64,000 bases of DNA, taken from assembly GCF_001613005.1 (NCBI RefSeq), contig NZ_BDBN01000022.1, positions 62,001 through 126,000 on the forward strand, read 5' to 3'. The position numbers and the translations under genes were made by a program. The notes beneath the pieces were generated by a model. That model did not search any database. It was not told the origin of the DNA and saw only the letters and a list, made by a program, of their open reading frames with translations. The stretch comes from Nocardia nova NBRC 15556 (GTDB taxonomy: Bacteria; Actinomycetota; Actinomycetes; Mycobacteriales; Mycobacteriaceae). Each line of letters begins with the position of its first letter. The first letter of the stretch is position 1. Shown here piece by piece: positions 26,059-33,924 of this stretch.

Positions 26059-26123
26059 CATTCTCTCGCCCAACTGATGGGAAGCGACGACGCCGGATGC
26101 CGCGGCACCGAGGCGAGAGAATG
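26059..26123. promoter_or_regulatory. Mirrored 12-bp promoter/operator arms between divergent genes
   Basis: CATTCTCTCGCC (26059-26070) and GGCGAGAGAATG (26112-26123) are exact reverse complements 41 bp apart. Read outward, each gives GGCGAGAGAATG upstream of its own gene (HpnE-like on minus, isomerase-like on plus). This suggests matched -10 regions (GAGAAT) or a pair of half-operators for one regulator. Confidence 0.5.
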
Positions 26124-26155
26124 GTCGTCCGAACCGATGAACACCAGGAGGCACA

Positions 26156-26440
26156 GTGCAATTCATGGTTCTTTCCCGGCGCCGCACCGAATCGTTCACC
26201 GACGCGGATTTCGAGAAAGTACTACCGGCCGAAACCGAGCACGTCCGCAAGCTCTATCTCGACGGCGTCGTCCGCCAGATCTGGTTGCGCGGCGATATCG
26301 CCGGTGCCTGCTTCACGATCGAGGCGGCCGATGCCGAACAGGCGAACGCGATCGTCGCGGAACTGCCCATGGCCGCGGCCGGAGTCTCCGAATTCACCGT
26401 GATCCCCCTGAGCCCGTACCGGGGTTTCGGCGGGGCCTAG
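26156..26440 (+). CDS. Muconolactone isomerase-like small protein
   Basis: 94 aa from the GTG at 26156, with AGGAGG four bases upstream. The sequence MQFMVLSRRRTESFTDADFE and a C-terminal EFTVIPLSPYRGF fit the ferredoxin-like muconolactone delta-isomerase/YCII-related superfamily. The residues needed for muconolactone isomerase were not verified, so catalytic function is uncertain. Divergent from the HpnE-like gene. Confidence 0.65.
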   Translation: MQFMVLSRRRTESFTDADFEKVLPAETEHVRKLYLDGVVRQIWLRGDIAGACFTIEAADAEQANAIVAELPMAAAGVSEFTVIPLSPYRGFGGA

Positions 26441-26461
26441 CCGAAGTCACCCCGGGGCAAC

Positions 26462-26481
26462 TTTGGACTTGCTGGTCCAAA
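26462..26481. promoter_or_regulatory. Operator-like palindrome over the SDR -35 region
   Basis: TTTGGAC (26462-26468) and GTCCAAA (26475-26481) are exact inverted arms with a six-base spacer. TTGGAC inside the left arm resembles a -35 hexamer and the SDR start codon is 23 bp downstream. A TetR- or HxlR-type repressor site is the likely reading; no regulator gene adjoins. Confidence 0.5.
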
Positions 26482-26504
26482 AAATCGCTCGTAGCTTCGG
26501 TCTC

Positions 26505-27269
26505 ATGTCACGACTCTCGGGCCGAACAGCCCTCATCACGGGTTCCACCAGCAATATCGGACGCGCCATCGCGGTGGCCTACGCCGCGGCGGGGGCGCAT
26601 GTCGTCGTCTCCGGCCGCGACGACGAGCGCGGTGCCGCGGTCGTTGCCGAGATCCGCGCGGGCGGCGGCCGCGCCGACTATGTGCACGCCGACCTCGACG
26701 GCAGTGCGGCCTCCGCCCGTGCGCTCGCGGATGCGGCCACCCGAGCGCTCGGTGGGCGCATCGACATCCTGGTCAACAATGCCGGGATCTTTCCGCCGGC
26801 GACCACGACGACCGCCGACGAGCAGATGTTCGACCGCGTCTACGCCGTCAACGTCAAGGCGCCGTTCTTCCTCACCCAGGCGGTGGCTCCGGCGATGGTC
26901 GAGGCGGGTGGCGGCGTGATCGTGAATCTCGGCTCGTGGGTGGCGCGGCTGAGCGTGCCCGTCGGCGCCCTCTACGCCTCGACGAAGGGAGCGGTGGAAA
27001 CCCTCACGCGGGCGTGGTCGGCGGAGTTCGGCCCGAAAGGCGTTCGCGTCAACGCCATTTCGCCCGGCGTCGTGCTGCCGCCGGAGCGTGACCCCGCCGC
27101 CGGCGCCATGATGCACGGCACACCCGCCGGAAGGGCCGGAACCGCCGAGGACATCGCGACGGCCGCGGTCTTCCTGGCCTCCGACGAGGCATCGTTCGTG
27201 CACGGCACCGTCGTGGACGTCGACGGCGGCCGGACGGGTGTGGCCGTACTCGCCGGCACGCCTACTTGA
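26505..27269 (+). CDS. Short-chain dehydrogenase/reductase
   Basis: 254 aa. Cofactor motif TGSTSNIGRAIA near residues 12-23, NNAG at about 88-91, catalytic tyrosine and lysine in YASTKGAVE, and the C-terminal DGGRT typical of classical SDRs. The serine of the catalytic triad is in NLGSW. An Arg after the second strand (SGRDDERG) suggests NADP(H). The ATG has almost no Shine-Dalgarno and lies close to the predicted promoter, so a short or absent leader is possible. It overlaps the next, convergent gene by 8 bp. Confidence 0.87.
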   Translation: MSRLSGRTALITGSTSNIGRAIAVAYAAAGAHVVVSGRDDERGAAVVAEIRAGGGRADYVHADLDGSAASARALADAATRALGGRIDILVNNAGIFPPATTTTADEQMFDRVYAVNVKAPFFLTQAVAPAMVEAGGGVIVNLGSWVARLSVPVGALYASTKGAVETLTRAWSAEFGPKGVRVNAISPGVVLPPERDPAAGAMMHGTPAGRAGTAEDIATAAVFLASDEASFVHGTVVDVDGGRTGVAVLAGTPT

Positions 27270-28101
27270 GCATGCTGCCCGCGTCGACGGTCACCGGCAG
27301 GCCGGTGATGTAGCGCGATTCGTCCGAGGCGAGGAACAGCACCGCATTGCTGATATCCACCGGCTCGACCCAGCCGACCGGCAGGACGTGCATGAACTTC
27401 GCCACCGGTTCGAAATCCTCGACGCCCGGATTCTCCAGATCCGGGCGGAACATCTTCATCGTTCCCTCGTTCATGAACATCGGGGTGTTCACGTTGGTCG
27501 GATGGACCGAATTGACCCGGATCGAATTCGCGCCCAGCTCGACCGCGAAGGTCCGCATCAAGCCGACCACGCCGTGTTTGGCGGCGACGTAATGCCCGGT
27601 GTTCGGATAGGCCTTGAGTCCGCCCACCGAACTGGTGAGGATGATCGAGCCGCCGTTGCCGCCGGAAATCAGATGCGGCACACCGGCTTTCACGGTCTTC
27701 CAGACACCTTCCAGATTGATGCCGATCATCGTGTTCCAGTCCTGCTCACTGGTTTCGGCCAGGGTCGCACCCCCGTTGCCGATCCCGGCGTTCGCCACGA
27801 TGATGTCGAGCCGGCCCAGCTGCTCGACCCCGTTGTCCACGGCGGCCTTCAACGCGTCGAAATCGCGGACGTCGACCTCGGCGGTGACGATGCGCCGGCC
27901 GAGACCCTTGACCAGCTCCACCGTCTCGGCCAGATCGGCCGGGGTCGAAGCCGGGATCAGATCGGTACCGCTCACCGGTTTACAGACGTCGACGGCGATG
28001 ATGTCGGCGCCCTCCTCCGCGAGCCGCACCGCATGACTTCGCCCCTGGCCACGTGCCGCACCAGTGATGAAGGCGACCTTGCCCTCTACCCGCCCAGCCA
28101 T
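27262..28101 (-). CDS. Mycofactocin-coupled SDR family oxidoreductase
   Basis: 279 aa with TGAARGQGRSHAVRLAEEGAD at residues 13-33. The inserted segment DVCKPVSGTDLIPASTPADL after the second strand is the hallmark of the mycofactocin-coupled group (TIGR03971). NANAG-type VANAG, SSVGG and YVAAKHG complete the active site. Members hold NAD tightly and pass electrons to the peptide-derived cofactor mycofactocin rather than releasing NADH; carveol dehydrogenase is an example. No mft biosynthetic genes are in the window. Confidence 0.9.
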   Translation of the reverse strand: MAGRVEGKVAFITGAARGQGRSHAVRLAEEGADIIAVDVCKPVSGTDLIPASTPADLAETVELVKGLGRRIVTAEVDVRDFDALKAAVDNGVEQLGRLDIIVANAGIGNGGATLAETSEQDWNTMIGINLEGVWKTVKAGVPHLISGGNGGSIILTSSVGGLKAYPNTGHYVAAKHGVVGLMRTFAVELGANSIRVNSVHPTNVNTPMFMNEGTMKMFRPDLENPGVEDFEPVAKFMHVLPVGWVEPVDISNAVLFLASDESRYITGLPVTVDAGSMLK

Positions 28102-28193
28102 AACGCACCTCGTTCATTGCCACTCGGGCACACCGATGCCCGATGCCGGATTCCCGACCACCCGCGCCGAGCGATCGCTCACTTGCTAATCGG

Positions 28194-28212
28194 ATTCTCC
28201 AACATCGAGAAT
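28194..28212. promoter_or_regulatory. Operator-like palindrome upstream of the mycofactocin SDR
   Basis: ATTCTC (28194-28199) and GAGAAT (28207-28212) are exact inverted arms with a seven-base spacer. A perfect 12-bp palindrome GAGCGATCGCTC lies at 28169-28180, nearer the gene. Both are 70-110 bp upstream of the SDR start on the minus strand and are the best candidates for its control sites. Confidence 0.4.
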
Positions 28213-28241
28213 GAAATTTCCATACCTTGTGCCGGTGTGGT

Positions 28242-28940
28242 TCAGTGGCCGCCGCTCGCCTGCTGCCGGATCCATCGCAGCAGGGTGGGGTTACCGGAAT
28301 CGGTGGTGATCACACCGGCCGCGGCGCGGACGAAACGGCCCTCGGTCACGGCGGCGAGCATGCTCGCGGCCAGATCGCTTCGGGCGGTGAAGATCCCGTC
28401 GGCGTAGTCCTCGACCATCGTGTAATCGGTGACGTCCGGGCGGTCGTAGAGTCCGCTCGGACGCACCACGGTCCACTCTCGATCGCTGTCGCGCAGCAGT
28501 GCTTCCATCCGCCGCATATCGTCGTAGAGCGTCTTGCCCGCCACCCGCGTCACATACGGCACCAGCAGCCGATTGAAGAGGAAGCCGCCCTCGCTGTAGG
28601 GGCGCGGATCGACGCCGGCCGAACTCACCACCACGATCCGGCTCACCCCGTGCCGCCGCATCGCCGTCACGATGTTCGACACGCCCTCGGAATACGTGGT
28701 GATCGGTTCCTTGCTCGGCGGCACCCCGAGCGCGGACAGCACCGCGTCGCACCCCTTCACCGCGGTGTCGACCGCGGCCGGGTCGAGCACATCGGCGCCG
28801 ATCACGTCGAGCCGCTCATGGCGCAGCGGGAATTCGCCCGGCTGCCGCGTCACCGCCGCGACCTGATGTCCGGCGGCCAGCGACTGCGCGGTGAGCTGGC
28901 GGCCGGTGGGGCCGTTGGCCCCGAAGATGGTGATACGCAT
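28242..28940 (-). CDS. NAD(P)-binding NmrA/SDR-a-type protein
   Basis: 232 aa. ITIFGANGPTGRQLTAQSLAAG at the N-terminus is the atypical SDR dinucleotide motif (GANGPTG). It is followed by ADVLDPAAV, the SSAG strand and WTVVRPSGLYD. These proteins reduce flavins or small quinones, or act as redox sensors. AGGAAAAG precedes the ATG. It is upstream of and codirectional with the mycofactocin SDR, separated by 140 bp that contain operator-like dyads. Confidence 0.8.
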   Translation of the reverse strand: MRITIFGANGPTGRQLTAQSLAAGHQVAAVTRQPGEFPLRHERLDVIGADVLDPAAVDTAVKGCDAVLSALGVPPSKEPITTYSEGVSNIVTAMRRHGVSRIVVVSSAGVDPRPYSEGGFLFNRLLVPYVTRVAGKTLYDDMRRMEALLRDSDREWTVVRPSGLYDRPDVTDYTMVEDYADGIFTARSDLAASMLAAVTEGRFVRAAAGVITTDSGNPTLLRWIRQQASGGH

Positions 28941-29112
28941 GACTTTTCCTTCGGACAGAGGAGGCGGACCGGCGGCGGGCGAGACGAAATCCGCCGCCGT
29001 CGCCGAGCCCCCTTCGTTGCGTGGACGCACACAAGACGCCCGTCGAGCCCGTCGCATGACAACCCGCGACAGTGATCTACATCACCGGTGCGCCACCGCT
29101 GAACCGCCGCGG

Positions 29113-29793
29113 CTATCCGGAGGTCAGGGCTTCGATGGCTCGGCCGATCAGCATCGTTCCCACGAGCAGCAGCAGCACCATCATCACGGTTCGGTCGTTG
29201 GCGACCAGCCAGGTTTTGGTGGCGGCCAGGGGTTGATCGAGCCGCTCGCCGGCGACCAGGTACGCGACGACCGGCGCGATGCACGAGGCCAGCGCGATCA
29301 CGAGGAAGATCGCACCGGCGCCCACCGCTCTCGGCGCCGGCAGCCGCGCCTCGGCGATGTCGAGCCCGCCCATGACGGCGGGGACGAGGGTGCTGACGTC
29401 GACGACGACGAGCGCCACACCGAGCCCGAAGGCGCCCGCCGGAGTCACGCGGTCGACTCGGTCCCACAGTTTCCGCGGCTTCGCCTCGCCGCGCCCGCGC
29501 TGGAACCCGAACCACGCCGCGACACCGAGCAACCCGATCCCGCCGAAGAGGCGTATGAGCGAGGTCGCGGTCGAGGCGTGATGGGGATGCAGATGCCGGG
29601 CCGCGGACGCGCCGATCAGCCAGGCCACCGCGGTGACGAGCACCGCGAACCCGCAGATCCGGCCGAGCAGGTATCCACTGCTCTTCGCCCGCGCCTGCCC
29701 CGACACCAGCATCAGGACCGCCACGATCAGCGGCAGTGGACTCACCGCGATCGCGGCGGCCAAGGGCAGGGTCCTCCCGATCACGGTGCCCAT
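29113..29793 (-). CDS. GAP/Sap family membrane protein
   Basis: 226 aa with six hydrophobic segments. The opening LPLAAAIAVSPLPLIVAVLMLVSG, LLGRICGFAVLVTAVAW and the C-terminal KTWLVANDRTVMMVLLLLVGTMLIG match the Sap/GAP family (PF11139), which in mycobacteria is linked to glycolipid (sulfolipid, GPL) export. Substrate unknown. AAGGAACGGCGG precedes the ATG at 29793. It is a single-gene unit. Confidence 0.82.
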   Translation of the reverse strand: MGTVIGRTLPLAAAIAVSPLPLIVAVLMLVSGQARAKSSGYLLGRICGFAVLVTAVAWLIGASAARHLHPHHASTATSLIRLFGGIGLLGVAAWFGFQRGRGEAKPRKLWDRVDRVTPAGAFGLGVALVVVDVSTLVPAVMGGLDIAEARLPAPRAVGAGAIFLVIALASCIAPVVAYLVAGERLDQPLAATKTWLVANDRTVMMVLLLLVGTMLIGRAIEALTSG

Positions 29794-29962
29794 CCGCCGT
29801 TCCTTTCGGCCGCACGAGCGATTTATTTGCCACAGGCTCGCTGTCATTCGGTCGCGAGTTCCGAGCCGCGACCGATTTCTGCAATCTACGTGGGGCTATA
29901 AGTAATTTCGAGGCACCATACCGAATTGCCGAGGATTCCCCACCTGGAGTTTCGAACCCTGC

Positions 29963-30331
29963 TCACAACCACACGGTGGACAACCACGCGGCGACGACGG
30001 CCAGCGCCAGCAGGACCACATTCAGGCCGATCAGCTTCACCTCGCCGCGCCGCAGATGCACCACGATCGCACCGACCTGCACCAGCGCCAATCCGATGGC
30101 GGCGACGAGCGCGAGAACCACGGCGATCCCGGTCAGCGGCGGCAGGATCAGCCCGGCCGCGCCGAGGACCTCGCTCGCGCCGATGCCTCGCACCAGGCCC
30201 AGCGGCACGGTGTCGATCCACCCCATCATCGGGCGCAGCCGGTCCTTCGACCGCAGCATCTTCATCCCGCCCGAGTAGAGGTAGAAGACCGCCAGCAGCG
30301 CGCCGACGATCCAGTACGCGATCTCCACCAT
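29963..30331 (-). CDS. DoxX family membrane protein
   Basis: 122 aa with four membrane spans; IAYWIVGALLAVFYLYSGGMKML and GIGASEVLGAAGLILPPLTG are typical DoxX signatures. GGAGG lies just upstream of the ATG at 30331. DoxX-type proteins are associated with redox protection in membranes but have no defined reaction here. It is divergent from the Lcp-like gene, so the tandem operators in between may control both. Confidence 0.82.
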   Translation of the reverse strand: MVEIAYWIVGALLAVFYLYSGGMKMLRSKDRLRPMMGWIDTVPLGLVRGIGASEVLGAAGLILPPLTGIAVVLALVAAIGLALVQVGAIVVHLRRGEVKLIGLNVVLLALAVVAAWLSTVWL

Positions 30332-30432
30332 GACCTCCGGTGACGACGAATGGTAAGCAGCATCATCCACCGGAATCGGACGGCGTACAAAAGGAACATC
30401 GACCGAGACTCACGGCGGACTGCGGGTCGCCG

Positions 30433-30486
30433 CTTTTGGTAGGCGGTCTTGCCAAAAGTCGATTTCTGGTAGAGGATCTTGCCAGA
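30433..30486. promoter_or_regulatory. Tandem operators before the Lcp-like gene
   Basis: CTTTTGG (30433-30439) pairs with CCAAAAG (30452-30458), and TCTGG (30465-30469) pairs with CCAGA (30482-30486). The two sites share TGGTAG-N-n-G-n-TCTTGCCA and their centres are exactly 30 bp apart, about three helical turns. They lie 21-74 bp before the GTG start. A dimeric TetR-type repressor binding on one face is likely. Confidence 0.65.
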
Positions 30487-30506
30487 TCTTCGACGAGGAG
30501 GACATC

Positions 30507-31730
30507 GTGACGCCGACCGTTCCGCTCCGGCACCCGAGCTCACCCCGGCCCGTCCCCGGGCCCGGTCTCGGCACGCTCGCCCGGATGCTCGGGCTCGGCG
30601 CACCGGGCCCGGCCGAATTTCGCGAACTGGGCGAGGCACTGACCGTCGGCGACCGGCCGATGGACGAGCTCGTGGACTGGATGTATCGCGAGGGCATGGC
30701 CACGACCCGGCCGCTGTTCGACCGCGCCCTGCGGGAGGGCATCGCCGCGGTACCGGATGCCCCGGCGCCCCTGCGCGAATTCTTCGAATACGTCGAAGCG
30801 GTACCCGAGTGGGTGGATCGGCGAAAGATCCGCCACGCGGAGCGCGTCTCCTGCCTGGGCGGCCGCGACGGGATCTACGTCGCCCGCGACATGTCGTTCC
30901 TGGGCGGATACCTGGCCTCCGGTTTCAACAAGACCCTGCTGCGCACCGGCGCCCTGGAAAAGGGCCCGGCCAAGCGATTCGCCGAGACCACGCAGTGGGC
31001 GATGGATGTCACCGCGGCCGGCGGAATGGCGCCGGGCGGCAACGGTTTTCGCTCGACCGTGCACGTCCGGCTGATCCACTCGCTGGTGCGGCGCCACGTG
31101 GCCGCCATGCCGGACTGGCGGGCCGAGGAGTGGGGACTGCCGATCAATCAGACCGATATGGCCGCCACACTGGTCGGCGCGCTGATCGCCCCGATGATCG
31201 GCGCCATCGGCATGGGCGTCGTCATCACGCCCCGCGACGCGGAGGCCATGGCCCACCTGGCCCGCTACGTCGGCTGGGTGATGGGTGTCGAGGAACGCTT
31301 CCTGCCCAACGACTTTCGCGACAGCGTCCGCATTCTCTACCACACGATGACCGCCATCACGAACCCGGACGACACCTCCCGCCAACTCGCGATCCCGATG
31401 CGTGACGAACCGCTCGGCTGGCACTACGACCGGCTGCCGGGACTGCGGCGGCGGATCGCCCGGTCCCAGCACCTGTCGATCGCGATGATGTATCTGGGCC
31501 CGTCCGCCATGAAGCGACTCGGCCTGCCCTGTCGCACCCTGCCCTGGTATCCCGTGCTGCGCATACCCGTCAACCTCGCGCGGTCGGCGCGGGCCCGGCT
31601 GATCCCGGGCCAGTTCGAGCGCGTCGTCGCCGAAGGCCGGGCCGCGCAACTGGCCTTCATCCGCACCCTCGCCGGACCCGATGCGGCTGTGATCGGCGGA
31701 TCGGCCGAGCACATCACCCCGGCCGCCTGA
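30507..31730 (+). CDS. Lcp/MpaB-type haem oxygenase (DUF2236), no signal peptide
   Basis: 407 aa, the same length as latex-clearing protein LcpK30. The family's key residues are spaced as in LcpK30 (R164, T168, H198): here R157 and T161 in AKRFAETTQW, and H191 in VRLIHSL, with spacings of 4 and 30. This supports b-type haem binding. Unlike secreted Lcp, the N-terminus (MTPTVPLRHPSSPRPVPGPG) carries no Tat or Sec signal, so it probably works in the cytoplasm on a soluble or membrane substrate rather than rubber. GAGGAGG precedes the GTG start. Controlled by the tandem dyads just upstream. Confidence 0.85.
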   Translation: MTPTVPLRHPSSPRPVPGPGLGTLARMLGLGAPGPAEFRELGEALTVGDRPMDELVDWMYREGMATTRPLFDRALREGIAAVPDAPAPLREFFEYVEAVPEWVDRRKIRHAERVSCLGGRDGIYVARDMSFLGGYLASGFNKTLLRTGALEKGPAKRFAETTQWAMDVTAAGGMAPGGNGFRSTVHVRLIHSLVRRHVAAMPDWRAEEWGLPINQTDMAATLVGALIAPMIGAIGMGVVITPRDAEAMAHLARYVGWVMGVEERFLPNDFRDSVRILYHTMTAITNPDDTSRQLAIPMRDEPLGWHYDRLPGLRRRIARSQHLSIAMMYLGPSAMKRLGLPCRTLPWYPVLRIPVNLARSARARLIPGQFERVVAEGRAAQLAFIRTLAGPDAAVIGGSAEHITPAA

Positions 31731-31753
31731 ACCGCCGCGCCCGACCGCTCCGG

Positions 31754-32980
31754 CTACTCCGCGACATCCGTCCACGTGACCGGAAGTTCGTGCACCCCAT
31801 AGATATTCATATCGGTCCGCAACCTCACCGCATCGGCCGGGACGGCGAGGGCCAGGGTCGGGAAGCGGCGTAGCAGGCCGGCGAATCCGGCGCGCATTTC
31901 GATCCGTGCCAGTTGCTGACCGAGGCACAGGTGCATGCCGTGGCCGAAGGACAGGTGGCCGCGGGCCGTGCGATGCACGTCGAGAGTGTCGGGGTCGTCG
32001 AAGCGGCGCGGGTCGCGGTTGGCGGCCAGCAGCGAGACGACGACGGTCGAGCCCTTGCCGATGGTTTCACCGCCCAGTTCGATGTCGTCGGTGGCGTAGC
32101 GGTAGAAGATGTCGGCGACGCAGAGATAGCGCATCAGTTCCTCGACCGCATCGGGAACCAGCGCCGGATCCGCACGCAGTTCGGCCGCCTGCTCCGGATG
32201 CTCGAGCAGCGCGAATGTGCCGAGCCCCAACATATTTGCGGTGGTCTCGTGCCCCGCCAGCAGGAGCAGGAAGGCGATGCCGGTCAGCTCCTCGACGGTG
32301 AGGTCGTCGTGGCGGGCCAGGTCGGACAGGATGTCCTCACCCGGTTCGGCGCGCTTGCGGACGACCAGTTCGGCCAGATAGGACGTCAGCGCGCCGTAGG
32401 CCGCCATCTTCTCCTCGAGCGCCTGGTCCTTGACGAGGAACTTGGCCGAGTTGACCTGAAAGGTGTCGCGGTCCTCGTAGGGAACGCCGAGCAGTTCGCA
32501 GATCACCAGCGAGGGCACCGGCAGCGCGAACTCCGCCACCAGGTCGACCGGCGGGGTCAGCCGGGCCATCGCCTCCAGTTGCCGCTCGACGACGTCCACG
32601 ATGTGGTCTTCGAGCTGCTTCATCCGTTTGACGGTGAAGGCGCCGACGAGCTTGCGCCGCAACCGGGTATGGTCCGGCGCATCCATTGCGATGAAGACGC
32701 CGGGGATCTGCGGCGACGGCTCGGTGGCGACCGGCATGCCCGGAATCTCGTACGGCACATGCAGAACGCCGATGTCCTGGCGCGAGCTGAAGCGCGGGTC
32801 GGCCAGCAGGCTGCGCACCTCGTCGTATCCGGTGACCAGCCAGCCCTCGTGTCCGTCGGGGAAGATCATCGGGCCGACGGGGTGAGCATCACGCAAGCGG
32901 GTGATCTCGCGGGGCGGATCGAAGGGGCCCGCATCGCGTTCCATGGGCAGGCCGTGCGGGACGGGAACCGTTCGGGTCAT
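31754..32980 (-). CDS. Cytochrome P450, actinobacterial soluble type
   Basis: 408 aa. The I-helix oxygen-binding motif AGHETT is at 242-247, the K-helix ExxR at 281-284 (EELMR), and the haem loop FGHGMHLCLGQQ places the thiolate at Cys352. The length and FVAxDxPxHTRLRR-like region resemble CYP105/CYP107-type enzymes, which hydroxylate secondary metabolites or xenobiotics with ferredoxin partners; no ferredoxin gene is adjacent. It lies 44 bp after the DUF4097 gene on the same strand, so the SARP-type boxes upstream probably control both. Confidence 0.93.
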   Translation of the reverse strand: MTRTVPVPHGLPMERDAGPFDPPREITRLRDAHPVGPMIFPDGHEGWLVTGYDEVRSLLADPRFSSRQDIGVLHVPYEIPGMPVATEPSPQIPGVFIAMDAPDHTRLRRKLVGAFTVKRMKQLEDHIVDVVERQLEAMARLTPPVDLVAEFALPVPSLVICELLGVPYEDRDTFQVNSAKFLVKDQALEEKMAAYGALTSYLAELVVRKRAEPGEDILSDLARHDDLTVEELTGIAFLLLLAGHETTANMLGLGTFALLEHPEQAAELRADPALVPDAVEELMRYLCVADIFYRYATDDIELGGETIGKGSTVVVSLLAANRDPRRFDDPDTLDVHRTARGHLSFGHGMHLCLGQQLARIEMRAGFAGLLRRFPTLALAVPADAVRLRTDMNIYGVHELPVTWTDVAE

Positions 32981-33024
32981 GGCGTATTCCTCTCGGGAGA
33001 CGGATCGGCGGATATCGAGGGGAA

Positions 33025-33669
33025 CTAGGCGGCGGACGCGTGCTGGATGACGACGTTGCCGAGGGCGCTGCGCGCATACACCCGCACGGTGTGCTCGTCG
33101 TCCTGCGCGCCGTCGACCGGCCCGAGCTGGTTGTGCACGGCGCCGCTCGCCACCGTGGTCTCCAGCCGCGCCGCGCTACCCGGACGGATACCGACCTCCA
33201 GATCGCCCACCGAGGTCTCCAGCCGCAGCACACCGCGGGTGGCCTCGCCGATCCGGATATTGCCCTGGGCGGTCTTCGCTGTCACCGAACCGAGCGGACG
33301 CTCGACGACGATGTCCCCGGCCGACACCTCCAGCACGCAGTCGCCGAGTTCGCCGGCGCCGAGGATTCGGCCCACACCGGCGGTGCCCCGGAAAGCGGAA
33401 CCGGTCGGCACCTCGACGGTCACCTCGATCGACGGGTTGCCGCCGAAGGGAGTGTAGGTTCGCCAGTCCTTCGGCGTCGTGACGGTCAGGGCGCCGTCGG
33501 CGAAATCGACCCGCGTCTGCTCGGCGGCGCGCACGTCGGCCTTCTTGGCCGCGTCGGCGGGACGGACCGCGACGACGGTGTCGGTGCGGTCCGAGGCGAT
33601 GACAGTGACAGTGCCGGACAGCACCTCGACGGCGACGGCGATCGGTTCCGGGGTCTGGAAGGTAGGCAT
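33025..33669 (-). CDS. DUF4097 beta-repeat protein
   Basis: 214 aa from the ATG at 33669, preceded by GGAGAACACC. It is made of short beta strands with repeated small-residue turns (GTVTVIASDRTDTVV, GDIVVERPLGSVTAKTAQGN, SVGDLEVGIRPGSAARLETT), the toastrack pattern of DUF4097. No signal peptide. Such genes commonly sit beside AfsR-type regulators and Drr-type ABC exporters, as here, but their role is unknown. The open frame continues to a GTG at 33762 that copies the first codons of drrA; this is part of the duplicated upstream segment and is probably not the start. Confidence 0.8.
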   Translation of the reverse strand: MPTFQTPEPIAVAVEVLSGTVTVIASDRTDTVVAVRPADAAKKADVRAAEQTRVDFADGALTVTTPKDWRTYTPFGGNPSIEVTVEVPTGSAFRGTAGVGRILGAGELGDCVLEVSAGDIVVERPLGSVTAKTAQGNIRIGEATRGVLRLETSVGDLEVGIRPGSAARLETTVASGAVHNQLGPVDGAQDDEHTVRVYARSALGNVVIQHASAA

Positions 33670-33748
33670 GGTGTTCTCCTGGGCTCTGCTGGGAATCGGG
33701 CGGCGGGATCGGGGGATCCGGCCGGTGAACCGGTCCGCGGCGCGGATC

Positions 33749-33845
33749 GCTGTGCTGTTCACGAGAACTACTGTCGCCAACCCGGCTGATATCGGGCTGA
33801 TGCCGGGCTGACATGCCCGCTGACATACTGTTTCCGCTGGTCACC
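33749..33845 (-). promoter_or_regulatory. SARP-type promoter, copy A (DUF4097-P450 side)
   Basis: Four direct heptamers on the plus strand, GCTGATA 33785, GCTGATG 33796, GCTGACA 33807 and GCTGACA 33819, with periods 11, 11 and 12. On the strand of the DUF4097 gene they read T-R-TCAGC. The whole 97-bp segment aligns without gaps to 38891-38987 (about 70 of 97 identical by eye). It also lies upstream of the regulator gene, so autoregulation is possible. Confidence 0.7.
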
Positions 33846-33924
33846 CAGGTCGATTCCGGTTTCTCCGGTGTTCTTGTCAGCCGTGGACCGGGCGATCTCA
33901 CACCGGCCGGCCGACCACGGCAGA

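Noticed and set aside
33670-33762. Longer start for the DUF4097 protein at a GTG followed by NSTAI
   Set aside because: The extension copies the drrA start and lies in the duplicated upstream segment; the ATG at 33669 has a proper Shine-Dalgarno.
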